A stretch of DNA of 64,000 nucleotides from Kitasatospora gansuensis (GTDB lineage Bacteria > Actinomycetota > Actinomycetes > Streptomycetales > Streptomycetaceae): positions 6,386,001 to 6,450,000 of the forward strand of contig NZ_JACHJR010000001.1 of assembly GCF_014203705.1 (NCBI RefSeq). The letters are read 5' to 3'. The translations under genes were made by a program, and so were the position numbers. How positions within the stretch are numbered: the stretch's first letter is position 1; each line of letters begins with the position of its first letter. The notes under the pieces were generated by a model. The model searched no databases. It was not told the origin of the DNA and saw only the letters and a program-made list of their open reading frames with translations. Shown here in pieces: positions 15,877 through 24,155 of this stretch.

Positions 15877-16521
15877 TCAGGGAGAGACCAGGGGCACATC
15901 AGGGGCGCACGACCGACTGTTCTGACGGTCCGTCCAGCGGGCCAGGTCCGCCGGAGTGTCCAGGTCGTCCGGGACGGCGACGTCGCCGCACTCGACCAGG
16001 CGCACGTCAGGGGCGTGCGCGGCGAGCAGCGCGCGGGCCCCGGCGTCGCCGGTTGCCCCGGCGGCCGCTTCGGCGAAGTGCCGGGCGCCGATCAGTACGG
16101 GGTGCCCGCGGCGGCCGTCGTACGCCGCGGCGGCCAGCTCGGCGCCGGCCCGGTGGGCGGCCAGCAGCCGGGCGACGGCGGCGGGGGTGACGCCGGGGGT
16201 GTCCACCAGCATCACCAGGACGGCGTCGGCCCCGGCGGGCAGTGCGGCGAGCCCGGCCCGGAGCGAGGATCCCATACCGCTCGCCCAGTCGGGATTGTCG
16301 ACAAGGAGACAGTTTCCGGTGTCGGCGGTGGCCCGTACCTGCTCGGCGGCGGCGCCCAGCACCGCGAGCGTCCGCTCGCAGCCGCCGGCCCGGACCACGG
16401 CCAGCGCGTGCTCCAGCAGCGGCCGGTCCCGGTAGCGGATCAGCGCCTTCGGCCGCCCGCCGAGCCGCCGCCCGCCGCCTGCGGCGAGCACCAGGGCTGG
16501 AACGTAAGGGAGAGCGGCCAT
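15877..16521 (-). CDS. MobA-like nucleotidyltransferase (molybdenum cofactor type)
   Basis: 214 residues from ATG 16521. It opens with the nucleotide-binding signature of the family, LVLAAGGGRRLGGRPKALI, followed by GMGSSLRAGLAAL, VLVMLVDTPGVTP and a C-terminal VPDDLDTPADLARW. These are diagnostic of MocA/MobA-type enzymes that transfer CMP or GMP onto molybdopterin. MocA (CTP) fits the RRLGGRPKAL version better than MobA (GTP), but this is not certain. Divergent from moaA, consistent with molybdenum-cofactor synthesis. Confidence 0.8.
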   Translation of the reverse strand: MAALPYVPALVLAAGGGRRLGGRPKALIRYRDRPLLEHALAVVRAGGCERTLAVLGAAAEQVRATADTGNCLLVDNPDWASGMGSSLRAGLAALPAGADAVLVMLVDTPGVTPAAVARLLAAHRAGAELAAAAYDGRRGHPVLIGARHFAEAAAGATGDAGARALLAAHAPDVRLVECGDVAVPDDLDTPADLARWTDRQNSRSCAPDVPLVSP

Positions 16522-16651
16522 GGGACCAGTCTGCCGTCCGGCGCGGGCGCGGGGGAGTTGTGTGATCGCACAACGGTGGCCCCCGCGACCGGGCCGCCCG
16601 CCGGGTCTTCCACCCCTGGAACTTCCCCCGCCGGGGACCTGTACTGGGCAG

Positions 16652-17647
16652 ATGTACACCGCACCTCCCCCGCTGGTGGACCGGTACGGCCGGGTCCACA
16701 CCGATCTGCGGGTCTCCCTCACCGACCGCTGCAACCTGCGCTGCACGTACTGCATGCCGGCCGAGGGGCTGAACTGGCTGCCCAAGGCCGAGGTGCTCAC
16801 CGACGACGAGATCGTCCGGCTGGTGCGGATCGCGGTCACCCGACTGGGCATCAGGTCGATCCGGCTGACCGGCGGCGAACCGCTGCTCCGGCGCGGCCTG
16901 CCCGGCCTGGTCGCCCGGCTGACCGAGCTCGGCCCCGAGGTCTCGCTCACCACCAACGGCATCGGCCTGGCCAGGACGGCCGCCGAGCTGAAGAACGCCG
17001 GACTGCACCGGGTGAACGTCAGCCTGGACACCCTGCGGCCCGAGCGCTACGCCGAGATCACCCGCCGGGACCGGATCGCCGACGTGTTCGCCGGGCTGGC
17101 CGCCGCGCAGGCCGCCGGGCTGGCACCGGTGAAGATCAACGCGGTGCCGGTGCGCGGGGTGAACGAGGACGAGATCCTCGACCTGGTCGAGTTCGCCGCC
17201 GAGCACGGGTACCTGATGCGGTTCATCGAGTCCATGCCGCTGGACGCCCAGGGGGCCTGGGAGCGGGACAAGATGATCACCGCGGACGAGCTGCTGGCGG
17301 TCCTGACGGAGCGTTGGGAGCTGATCCCGGTCGGGCGGCACGGGAACGCCCCGGCCGAGGAGTGGCGGATCGCCGGGACGGACACCGTGGTCGGCGTGAT
17401 CGCCTCGGTCACCCGGCCGTTCTGCGGTGGCTGCGATCGGGTCCGGCTGACGGCCGACGGGCAGTTGCGGAACTGCCTGTTCGCCACCCAGGAGTCCGAT
17501 CTGCGCGCCCTGCTGCGCGGCGATGCCGACGACGCCGCGATCGAGCGGGCCTGGCGCAACACGATCGCCCGCAAGGGGCCGGGACACGACATCAACTCGG
17601 CCGACTTCGTCCAGCCGGACCGGCCGATGTCCGCGATCGGCGGCTGA
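16652..17647 (+). CDS. moaA: GTP 3',8-cyclase MoaA
   Basis: 331 residues from ATG 16652. Radical-SAM motif CNLRCTYCMP and GGEPLLRRGL near the N-terminus, and the second [4Fe-4S] cluster motif near the C-terminus: CGGCDRVRLTADGQLRNC. It ends with the conserved C-terminal GG (MSAIGG). It catalyses the first step of molybdenum-cofactor synthesis, GTP to 3',8-cyclo-7,8-dihydro-GTP. The ATG at 16520, 44 codons upstream and overlapping the divergent start, gives a Pro/Arg-rich extension absent from MoaA. The 3' end overlaps the converging MFS gene by 56 bp. Confidence 0.93.
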   Translation: MYTAPPPLVDRYGRVHTDLRVSLTDRCNLRCTYCMPAEGLNWLPKAEVLTDDEIVRLVRIAVTRLGIRSIRLTGGEPLLRRGLPGLVARLTELGPEVSLTTNGIGLARTAAELKNAGLHRVNVSLDTLRPERYAEITRRDRIADVFAGLAAAQAAGLAPVKINAVPVRGVNEDEILDLVEFAAEHGYLMRFIESMPLDAQGAWERDKMITADELLAVLTERWELIPVGRHGNAPAEEWRIAGTDTVVGVIASVTRPFCGGCDRVRLTADGQLRNCLFATQESDLRALLRGDADDAAIERAWRNTIARKGPGHDINSADFVQPDRPMSAIGG

Positions 17648-18944
17648 GCTGGGCGGTCGGCACGGTGGTCGGGGCCGGCTTGCGTCGGCCCGACCAGAGC
17701 AGGGCCCCGGCCAGCAGAGCCGCGCCCCCGAGCAGCCAGGGCAGCGGCCCGGCCGGCAGCGCGCCCGCGGTCAATCCGGCGGCGGCGCCGGTGAGTTGCA
17801 GGGCCAGGGACTGGACGGAGAGGGCGGTGGCGCGTCCCGCCTCGGTGACCCGGCGGTGCAGCAGGTCGCTCTCGTTCGGCCCGGCCGCGCCGAGTCCGAG
17901 GTAGAGCAGGCCGTAGCCGGTGGCGGCGAGCAGCAGGGCGGCCGGGCCGGCGTACGGCACGGTGATCGCGAGCAGCAGCAGGCCGACCGCGCCGGTGCCC
18001 AGGCTCGCCAGCACCGCCCGCTCGCCGCTGCCCGCGAGCCGGGCGACCGTGGGGGCGAGCTGGCTGCCGACGCCCGAGCAGACGAAGCCCGCGCAGGCGA
18101 GCCCGGCCAGCAGGACCGCTCCCGACTCGGGTCGGCCGGTCAGGGCGGCGGACCGGCCGGGGGCGAGCAGTTCGACGGCGGCCAGGGCGGCTCCGGCCGC
18201 TCCGGCGCTCAGCAGCACCCGGCGGAGCAGGACGTCGCGGCCGCCCAGCCGCAGCCCGTCGAGCACGGTGGCCGGGACGCCCCGGAGCACGTCGCGCACG
18301 GTGACGGGCGGTCGGGCGGGCTCGGGCAGGGCGGTCAGCACGTAGCCGACCACGGCGATCTCGACGGCCGCGCCCAGCAGGAGCGGGACGGAGAGCGGGA
18401 GTACGAGCCCGGCGGTGGCGGCGCCCAGGTCGAGGCCGAACCGGCTGCCGAGCAGCCAGGGCAGGACGCCGCCGAGCAGCGTGCCGAGGGCGAGCGCGGC
18501 GGAGGCCGCCGAGCTGCCCCGGGCCAGGCCGGTGCGCAGCTCCGCGTCGGGCCCCGAGATCGCCTGGACGGTGTCGACGTACCAGGACTCGGCCGGGCCG
18601 CTGAACAGGGCGCGGGCCGCGCCCTTGAGCACCGCCCCGAGGGCGAGTAGCCAGACTGCGGTGCCGAGGGCCTGGAGGGTGAGCGCGACCAGGCTCAGCA
18701 GGCCGGCGGCCGCGAGCACGGGGCGGCGGCCGAGGACGTCGGAGAGCCCGCCGGTGGGCAGTTCGAGCGCGGCGGCGGTGAGGGAGTAGGCGGCGACCAG
18801 GCCCGCGACGCCGGCCAGGGTGATGCCCCGTTCGCCGAGCAGCAGGACCAGCGGAGCGATGGTCAGGCCCACCGGCAGCCAGCAGAGGAAACTGACCGTC
18901 AGATAGCGGCGGCGGGCGGTACGGAGGGCCGTCGGCGCGCTCAC
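17592..18944 (-). CDS. MFS-family transporter
   Basis: 450 residues from GTG 18944, which overlaps the TGA of the regulator gene (GTGA). About 12 hydrophobic segments; the motif-A-like loop GGLSDVLGRRPVLAAAG sits between helices 2 and 3. It fits a drug/metabolite efflux transporter of the major facilitator superfamily. Its upstream, coupled ArsR-type regulator suggests an inducible exporter. The C-terminus (RRKPAPTTVPTAQLSRRSRT) runs into moaA on the opposite strand for 56 bp. Substrate unknown. Confidence 0.85.
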   Translation of the reverse strand: MSAPTALRTARRRYLTVSFLCWLPVGLTIAPLVLLLGERGITLAGVAGLVAAYSLTAAALELPTGGLSDVLGRRPVLAAAGLLSLVALTLQALGTAVWLLALGAVLKGAARALFSGPAESWYVDTVQAISGPDAELRTGLARGSSAASAALALGTLLGGVLPWLLGSRFGLDLGAATAGLVLPLSVPLLLGAAVEIAVVGYVLTALPEPARPPVTVRDVLRGVPATVLDGLRLGGRDVLLRRVLLSAGAAGAALAAVELLAPGRSAALTGRPESGAVLLAGLACAGFVCSGVGSQLAPTVARLAGSGERAVLASLGTGAVGLLLLAITVPYAGPAALLLAATGYGLLYLGLGAAGPNESDLLHRRVTEAGRATALSVQSLALQLTGAAAGLTAGALPAGPLPWLLGGAALLAGALLWSGRRKPAPTTVPTAQLSRRSRTSAGPAGRSRPS

Positions 18945-19549
18945 TCCGTGTCCGCGGCGGGCTCGGGCGAGGCCAGCGGCAGTCCGGCGGCGAGGACCAT
19001 CACCTGGGCGGCGCGCGGGTCGTGCTCGTCGCGGGCGGTCAGTTCGGTGAGCTTCCGCTCGAAGGTCTGCCACAGCTCGGCCAGCGACTCGGGCGTCAGA
19101 CGGGGCATCAGGTCGCTGATCCCGGACGGCTCCAGCCAGTCGGGGCCGAGCCGTCCGGTGGCGACGTCCTGTTCGTGCTGGGCCAGCGAGGTCTCCAGGT
19201 GCTCGACCTGGCGGCGCCGGAGCAGGCTGAGCGAGGCCCGGCCGTCCGGGGTGGCCGCCATCGCCTCGTTGCTCCAGGAGGTCACCGCGTGCACGGCCTG
19301 CCAGCGGCGCTCCCGCCCGTCGCGGTGGGTGGCCTCGGCGACGAACGCGTACTTGGCCAGCACCCGCAGGTGGTAGCTGGTGGAGGCGGAGGACTCCCCG
19401 GTCCTGGCGGCGAGTTCGCTCGCGGTGGCGGGGCCGTCCTGGCGCAGCAGGCCGAGCAGGCGGATCCGCAGGGGGTGGGTGAGCGCTTTCAGCGCCGCCG
19501 CGTCCTGGGCGGGGTCGAGCAGGCGGTGCCGGTCGTCGTCGGAGGTCAT
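18941..19549 (-). CDS. ArsR-type winged-helix regulator
   Basis: 202 residues from ATG 19549 (ribosome site GGAGG in the leader). N-terminal wHTH: ALKALTHPLRIRLLGLLRQD, the recognition stretch ASELAARTGESSASTSYHLR, then VAEATHRDGRERRWQA as the wing. The C-terminal 100 residues are helical (dimerisation or effector domain). Stop overlaps the start of the MFS gene, so the two form a coupled pair. Tandem TTTTGCAAAA-type palindromes lie just upstream, probably its operator. Confidence 0.85.
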   Translation of the reverse strand: MTSDDDRHRLLDPAQDAAALKALTHPLRIRLLGLLRQDGPATASELAARTGESSASTSYHLRVLAKYAFVAEATHRDGRERRWQAVHAVTSWSNEAMAATPDGRASLSLLRRRQVEHLETSLAQHEQDVATGRLGPDWLEPSGISDLMPRLTPESLAELWQTFERKLTELTARDEHDPRAAQVMVLAAGLPLASPEPAADTE

Positions 19550-19573
19550 GGTGGCAGCGTAGGGCGGCCCGGG

Positions 19574-19600
19574 AGTTTGCAAAAGTAGTTTTGCAAAACT
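19574..19600. promoter_or_regulatory. Tandem palindromic operator of the regulator-MFS operon
   Basis: AGTTTTGCAAAACT, a perfect 14-bp palindrome, is at 19587-19600, with a degraded copy AGTTTGCAAAAGT at 19574-19586 directly beside it. It lies 25-51 bp upstream of the regulator ATG, overlapping the likely promoter. Autoregulation is inference. Confidence 0.6.
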
Positions 19601-19619
19601 TCTTTGGGAGAAATTCAGG

Positions 19620-20366
19620 TCAGCCGGCGCACTGGGTGAGCATGACCTTCTTGTCGGCCGGGGTGACCGGGAGCTGGTACTTGAGCGAGACCTGGGCGAA
19701 CCGGACCGCGTAGGAGCAGCGCACCGCTTCGTTCGCGGGCAGCCACTCGGCCGGGCCCGAGTCGCCCTTGGCGGCGTTCTGCGAGCCGTCGGCGGGGATC
19801 AGGTTGAGCGGGTCGTTGGCGATCTGGACCCGCTTGGCCTTGTCCCACTTGGCGGCGCCCATCTGCCAGTCGTAGGACAGCGCCATCACGTGGTCGATCT
19901 GGATCTTGCCGGCCTGCTGCTTGTTCCACTGGACGGTCTTGCCGGTGTACGGGTCGTAGATGGTCATCCCGGTCACCACGCACTTCGAACCGTCCTTGTG
20001 CTCAAGGGACTTGCCGTCCCGGGCGAGCAGGTCGTCACGGGTGCCGCAGTCGTTGTGGCCGAGCGGGACGCCGTCCACGTTGTCCGTCCACGGCGGGCCG
20101 AACTGGTCGCGGTCGTACCCCGCCTTGCCGCCGCTCTCGGCGGTGGCCACCTTGGCGATCAGGTCGCGGGCGGTCTTGCGGTCCTCGGGGGAGGTGATCG
20201 GGCCGAGGCCGGGCTTGGTGCCGTCCGGGTTCTGCAGCGGGTTGGTGCCGAGGGCGGCGGGGCCGGCCTGGTCCTGGGAGCTGGCGCCGCTGCTGCAGGC
20301 GGCCAGTGCGGGTGTGATCAGGAGGAGGAGGGCGGTCGCGGACAGGGCGGTACGGCGGGCGCGCAC
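19620..20366 (-). CDS. Secreted HNH-type nuclease lipoprotein (DUF1524)
   Basis: 248 residues from GTG 20366. A lipoprotein signal peptide (ALSATALLLLITPALAACSS, lipobox AAC) is followed by a DUF1524/GmrSD-type HNH domain: GCDTR-like NDCGTRDDLLARDG, KCVVTGMTIYDPYTGK, the DH motif IQIDHVMALSYDWQMGAAKW, and NDPLNLIPADGSQNAAKG. The metal-His motif and Asn are present. It probably degrades extracellular DNA or RNA for nutrient release. Monocistronic by position. Confidence 0.88.
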   Translation of the reverse strand: MRARRTALSATALLLLITPALAACSSGASSQDQAGPAALGTNPLQNPDGTKPGLGPITSPEDRKTARDLIAKVATAESGGKAGYDRDQFGPPWTDNVDGVPLGHNDCGTRDDLLARDGKSLEHKDGSKCVVTGMTIYDPYTGKTVQWNKQQAGKIQIDHVMALSYDWQMGAAKWDKAKRVQIANDPLNLIPADGSQNAAKGDSGPAEWLPANEAVRCSYAVRFAQVSLKYQLPVTPADKKVMLTQCAG

Positions 20367-20484
20367 GGAGTTCTCCCCCGGGAGTGGTGGTGTGGGCTGC
20401 TGACGGCTCACCAGCAGACCAGCCGCCTCACGGGGGGTCAAGTCGGCGCGACGGCGCACCACGCGGGTGCGTCGAGGCAGCCGA

Positions 20485-20519
20485 CTGCCCCCGCCGGAGC
20501 GAGGCTCCGCCGGGGGCAG
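20485..20519. terminator. Hairpin terminator after the GT39 gene
   Basis: CTGCCCCCGCCGGAGC, loop GAG, GCTCCGCCGGGGGCAG: a 16-bp stem with one mismatch, 10 nt downstream of the GT39 stop on the minus strand. Confidence 0.7.
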
Positions 20520-20528
20520 CCGGGACGG

Positions 20529-22820
20529 TCAGTTGCCGGTGGTCAGGTCGTAGACCGTGGTGCCGCCGACCGTCTGGGCCGTGAAGGTGGCCGCGACCCA
20601 GGCGGCGATCTCGGCGGACTGGCTGGAGCCGCCCATGCTGCCGCCGCCCGTCCGGCCTTCCGCGCCGGCCATGCCGCCGCCCGCGCCGCCGATGAAGTAG
20701 TGCACCTTGCCCTCCTGGACGTACTGCTTGAACGCGTCCAGGGTGAGCGAGGGGTCGGAGCCGTTGAAGCCGCCGAGGGCCATCACCGGTGCGCCGGTGG
20801 CGAGTTGGTAGCTCGCCTGGTTCTGCGAGCCGACCGCCGCGGCGATCCAGGTGTACTGGTCGGCGTCCTGCTTCAGGAGCGCGGCCAGCTCGGCGCTGAC
20901 CTGGGCGCCGTTGATCAGGCCGCCCATGCCGCCGCCCATCGCGCCGCGACCACCGGTCTCGCCGGTGCCGCCCTGCGGGAACTGCCCGGTGGGCATCCCT
21001 CCGGCCTGGCCACCGGTCTGGCCGCCAGGCTGGCCGCCGCCCTGCGGGAATGCGCCGCCGCCCTGCGGGAACGCCCCGCCGCCGGGCGGGAGTTGGCCGC
21101 CGGCCGGGAAGGACATCCGGCCGTCGTCCGCGCCGCCGCGGGTGCGCATCCCGCCCGGGCCGCCCATGCCCATCGCGCCCTGGACCCGGGGCCCGGCGGT
21201 CGGGATCGAGCCGGTGTGCGCGGTCGAGACGGTGTCCGCCGCGTACGCGGCCGGTCCGCCGAGCGCGGCGGCCAGTGCGATCAGCCCGGCGGCCGCACCG
21301 ACCCGCCCGGCGAGGCGGGCGGGCAGCCGGGTGCCCGCGAGCAGGGCGACCGCGGCCAGCAGGCCACCGACCAGCACCGCCCAGCGCAGCCAAGGCAGGA
21401 AGTCGGTGGCGCGCCCGAGCAGGACGTACCCCCAGACCGCGGTGCCGCCGACGGCCAGGCCCAGCAGGGCCGCGTACGGAAGCTGCCTGCGGGCCCGCCA
21501 GAGGCCGTCCACGCCCATGCCGACCAGCGCGGCCACCGCCGGGGCCAGCGCCACCGTGTAGTACTGGTGGAAGATGCCGGACATGTAACTGAAGGTCAGC
21601 GCGGTGCAGAGCAGCCAGCCGCCCCAGACCAGGAAGGCGGTCCTGGCGCTGTCGGTGCGCGGGGCCCGGCGGGTGGCCCAGAGGCCGACCAGCAGCAGGA
21701 GCAGTGCGGCGGGCAGCAGCCAGGCGATCTGGCCGCCGATGTCGCCGTCGAACAGCCGGGTGATGCCGGTCTCGCCCCAGCCGCCGCCCTGGCCGCCGCG
21801 ACCGCCACCGCCGCCGACGCTGCCGGTCTCCTCGCCGGTCAGCCGGCCGAAGCCGTTGTAGCCGAAGGTGACGGAGAGGAAGCTGTTGTCCTGCGAGCCG
21901 CCGATGTAGGGCCGGTCGGCGGCGGGGGTGAGCTCGACGATCGCCACCCACCAGCCCGCCGAGGCGATCATCGCCCCGGCGCCGTACAGGAGTTGGAGCA
22001 CCCGACGGCCGAGCCCGGTCGGCGCGACCAGCAGGTACACCAGGGCGAAGGCGGGCAGCACCAGGAAGGCCTGCAGTGTCTTGGTGAGGAAGCCGAAGCC
22101 GAGCATCACACCGACGAAGAGCATCCACCGGGTGCTCGCTGTCTCGGTGGCCCGGACCAGGCCGTACGCGGCGAGCGTGAGCAGCAGCACCAGCAGCGCG
22201 TCCGGGTTGTTGAACCGGAACATCAGCGCGGCGACCGGCGTGAGGGCCAGCACCGCACCGGCCACCAGGCCGCCGAGCGGGGAGAACCGGCGGCGCACCG
22301 TGGCGTACACCGTGCCGACGGTGGCCACGCCCATCAGGACCTGCGGGGCCAGCAGGGCGAAGGAGTTCAGCCCGAAGATCCGGACCGAGAGGGCCATCGG
22401 CCAGAGCGACATCGGCGCCTTGTCGACGGTGATGAAGTTGGCCGCGTCCGAGGAGCCGTAGAAGAACGCCTTCCAGCTCTGCGAACCGGCCTGGACGGCG
22501 GCCGAGTAGAAGGAGTTGGCCCAGCCGGAGGCGCTCAGGTTCCAGAAGTACAGCAGCGCGGTGGCGGCCAGCAGGCCGAGCAGCGCGGGGCGGGCCCAGG
22601 CCGGGTCGTCCGGGCGGCCGCGCCAGGCGCGGGTGGGCAGCGTACGCAGCCGGCCGGCCCAGGAGGTCGGACCCTTGGGGTCGGCCGCCGGGAGCCCGAC
22701 GGGCGGGAACAGTGGTTCGACCGTGGCCCGTGCCGGGGGCTCGGGGGTCTCCGGCGGCGGGTAGTTCGCAGCCTCGGGCCACGGTTCACTGGTGGGAGGA
22801 GGGGAACTGGTCGTGGTCAT
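20529..22820 (-). CDS. GT39/ArnT-type membrane glycosyltransferase with Gly-rich loop
   Basis: 763 residues. The N-terminus has a Pro-rich cytoplasmic tail, then about a dozen membrane helices from residue 75. Typical of dolichyl-phosphate-mannose/undecaprenyl-phosphate-arabinose transferases: WNLSASGWANSFYSAAV, FITVDKAPMSLW (DK motif), LTPVAALMFRFNNPDALLVL, and a large extracytoplasmic region. Residues about 560-660 hold a Gly/Gln/Phe low-complexity loop with GGGAFPQ repeated, then a C-terminal folded domain (AALLKQDADQYTWIAAAVGS, MALGGFNGSDP). Likely transfers a lipid-linked sugar to protein or wall glycan outside the cell. Confidence 0.85.
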   Translation of the reverse strand: MTTTSSPPPTSEPWPEAANYPPPETPEPPARATVEPLFPPVGLPAADPKGPTSWAGRLRTLPTRAWRGRPDDPAWARPALLGLLAATALLYFWNLSASGWANSFYSAAVQAGSQSWKAFFYGSSDAANFITVDKAPMSLWPMALSVRIFGLNSFALLAPQVLMGVATVGTVYATVRRRFSPLGGLVAGAVLALTPVAALMFRFNNPDALLVLLLTLAAYGLVRATETASTRWMLFVGVMLGFGFLTKTLQAFLVLPAFALVYLLVAPTGLGRRVLQLLYGAGAMIASAGWWVAIVELTPAADRPYIGGSQDNSFLSVTFGYNGFGRLTGEETGSVGGGGGRGGQGGGWGETGITRLFDGDIGGQIAWLLPAALLLLLVGLWATRRAPRTDSARTAFLVWGGWLLCTALTFSYMSGIFHQYYTVALAPAVAALVGMGVDGLWRARRQLPYAALLGLAVGGTAVWGYVLLGRATDFLPWLRWAVLVGGLLAAVALLAGTRLPARLAGRVGAAAGLIALAAALGGPAAYAADTVSTAHTGSIPTAGPRVQGAMGMGGPGGMRTRGGADDGRMSFPAGGQLPPGGGAFPQGGGAFPQGGGQPGGQTGGQAGGMPTGQFPQGGTGETGGRGAMGGGMGGLINGAQVSAELAALLKQDADQYTWIAAAVGSQNQASYQLATGAPVMALGGFNGSDPSLTLDAFKQYVQEGKVHYFIGGAGGGMAGAEGRTGGGSMGGSSQSAEIAAWVAATFTAQTVGGTTVYDLTTGN

Positions 22821-22900
22821 GGGGGCTACGCTCGGCCGCCCCGCTGAGATTTTCGTGAAGCACAGCTGTGAGACCGGTCAGGAATTGACCGGAGCGTCCG

Positions 22901-24019
22901 TCAGACCGGCTGAACGGGCGTCAGCTGCTTGCCGAGCCACTCCAGCGCGGGCGGGATCTCCCGGGTCCAGGTGTGGAAGTTGTGGCCGCCGCTGTCGAGG
23001 GTGATGGTGGCCAGCTTGGTCGGCGCCTTGAAGGCGGCCACCATCTGCTGGGTGGCCGGGTAGTTCTGCTCGTTGTAGCTGGTGGCCAGCAGCAGCGCGA
23101 CGGGCGACGGGGGAGTGTTCCGCAGCCGCCAGAGCACGTCGTTCTCCCGCTCCAGCTGCTCGTTGCCGCCGAACAGGTCACCGGTGGTGACATCGGTCGG
23201 CGCGGCGTAGTAGCCGGAGAGCGAGATCGCCGTGCGGTACGAATCCGGCCTGCGCAGCGCGAACTTGAGCGCGCAGTAGCCACCGGTGGAGTTGCCGATC
23301 ACCGCTCGCTGGCCCGGCTGCTCGGAGACCCGGTAGGAGGCCGTCACCGCCTTCGGCAGGTCCTCGGCGAAGTAGGTCTCCACCTGCGGCCCGTTCGGGA
23401 TGTCGACGCACTCGGTGTCCCGGTTGCCGACCACGGTCGGACGCATCATCACCAGGACGGTCGGCGGCAGCTTCCCGGCCTCGATCGCGGTCAGCGCGGA
23501 AGCCGGGTACTCCATCAGCGAGATCAGCTTCTCCGCCGACCCGGGATACCCGGCCAGCACCAGCGCCATCGGGAACTTGCGGTCGGCGTAACCCGGTTGG
23601 AAGTACTGCGGCGGCAGGTAGACGTACGCGTCGCTGCTGATCCCGGTGGATGCGCCCTTGATCTCGACCTGCTGGATCACGCCCGCGCGCTCGCGGGCCG
23701 AGCCCTGCGAGGAGTACACCTTCTGCTCGCCCCGGACCGCCACCGGCTTGCCGGGCTGCTGCTCGACCACCGTGCCGGGCGCGCCGTCGGTGCCGAGCAG
23801 GTCGCTCCAGGTGGTGTAGAAGCCGAAGTAGGAGTTGGCCACCAGGCCCATCGCCACCAGCACGGTGACCTGGGTCACCAGGAAGGCACCGAGCCGGCCG
23901 GTCCAGGACTTCCAGCCGCGGCCGGCCAGTTTCGGCCAGAGCGACAGGGTGGCGACGAAGGCGGCCACCGCGAGCAGGATGGCGATGATCTGGATCAGGT
24001 TTCCGGTCAGGCTGGGCAC
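22901..24019 (-). CDS. Membrane-anchored esterase-D-like hydrolase
   Basis: 372 residues if GTG 24019 is the start; the start is not certain because no strong ribosome site is visible. Two membrane helices near the N-terminus (LIQIIAILLAVAAFVATLSL, LGAFLVTQVTVLVAMGLVAN) are followed by an alpha/beta-hydrolase domain of the Ag85/esterase-D type (PF00756-like). The nucleophile motif is IGNSTGGYCALKFAL; later acid/His regions include LDSGGHNFHTWTREIPPALE. Possibly an acyltransferase or esterase acting at the cell envelope. Divergent from the LacI gene. Confidence 0.8.
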   Translation of the reverse strand: MPSLTGNLIQIIAILLAVAAFVATLSLWPKLAGRGWKSWTGRLGAFLVTQVTVLVAMGLVANSYFGFYTTWSDLLGTDGAPGTVVEQQPGKPVAVRGEQKVYSSQGSARERAGVIQQVEIKGASTGISSDAYVYLPPQYFQPGYADRKFPMALVLAGYPGSAEKLISLMEYPASALTAIEAGKLPPTVLVMMRPTVVGNRDTECVDIPNGPQVETYFAEDLPKAVTASYRVSEQPGQRAVIGNSTGGYCALKFALRRPDSYRTAISLSGYYAAPTDVTTGDLFGGNEQLERENDVLWRLRNTPPSPVALLLATSYNEQNYPATQQMVAAFKAPTKLATITLDSGGHNFHTWTREIPPALEWLGKQLTPVQPV

Positions 24020-24155
24020 CAGCTGATGGTAGATGAGAGGTTTCTGAGAGTGCGTCCGACCCCACCCGGTTCGGCCGGACGGGGCCGGCGGGGCGGCGTG
24101 CCAGTGGACGGAAAGGGCCCGGGCGGCGCTTCGGGCCCGTGCTATAAACGGCCAC

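Noticed and set aside
19890..22847. 985-codon + strand open frame opposite the GT39 gene
   Set aside because: Low-complexity antisense shadow of two clear minus-strand genes.
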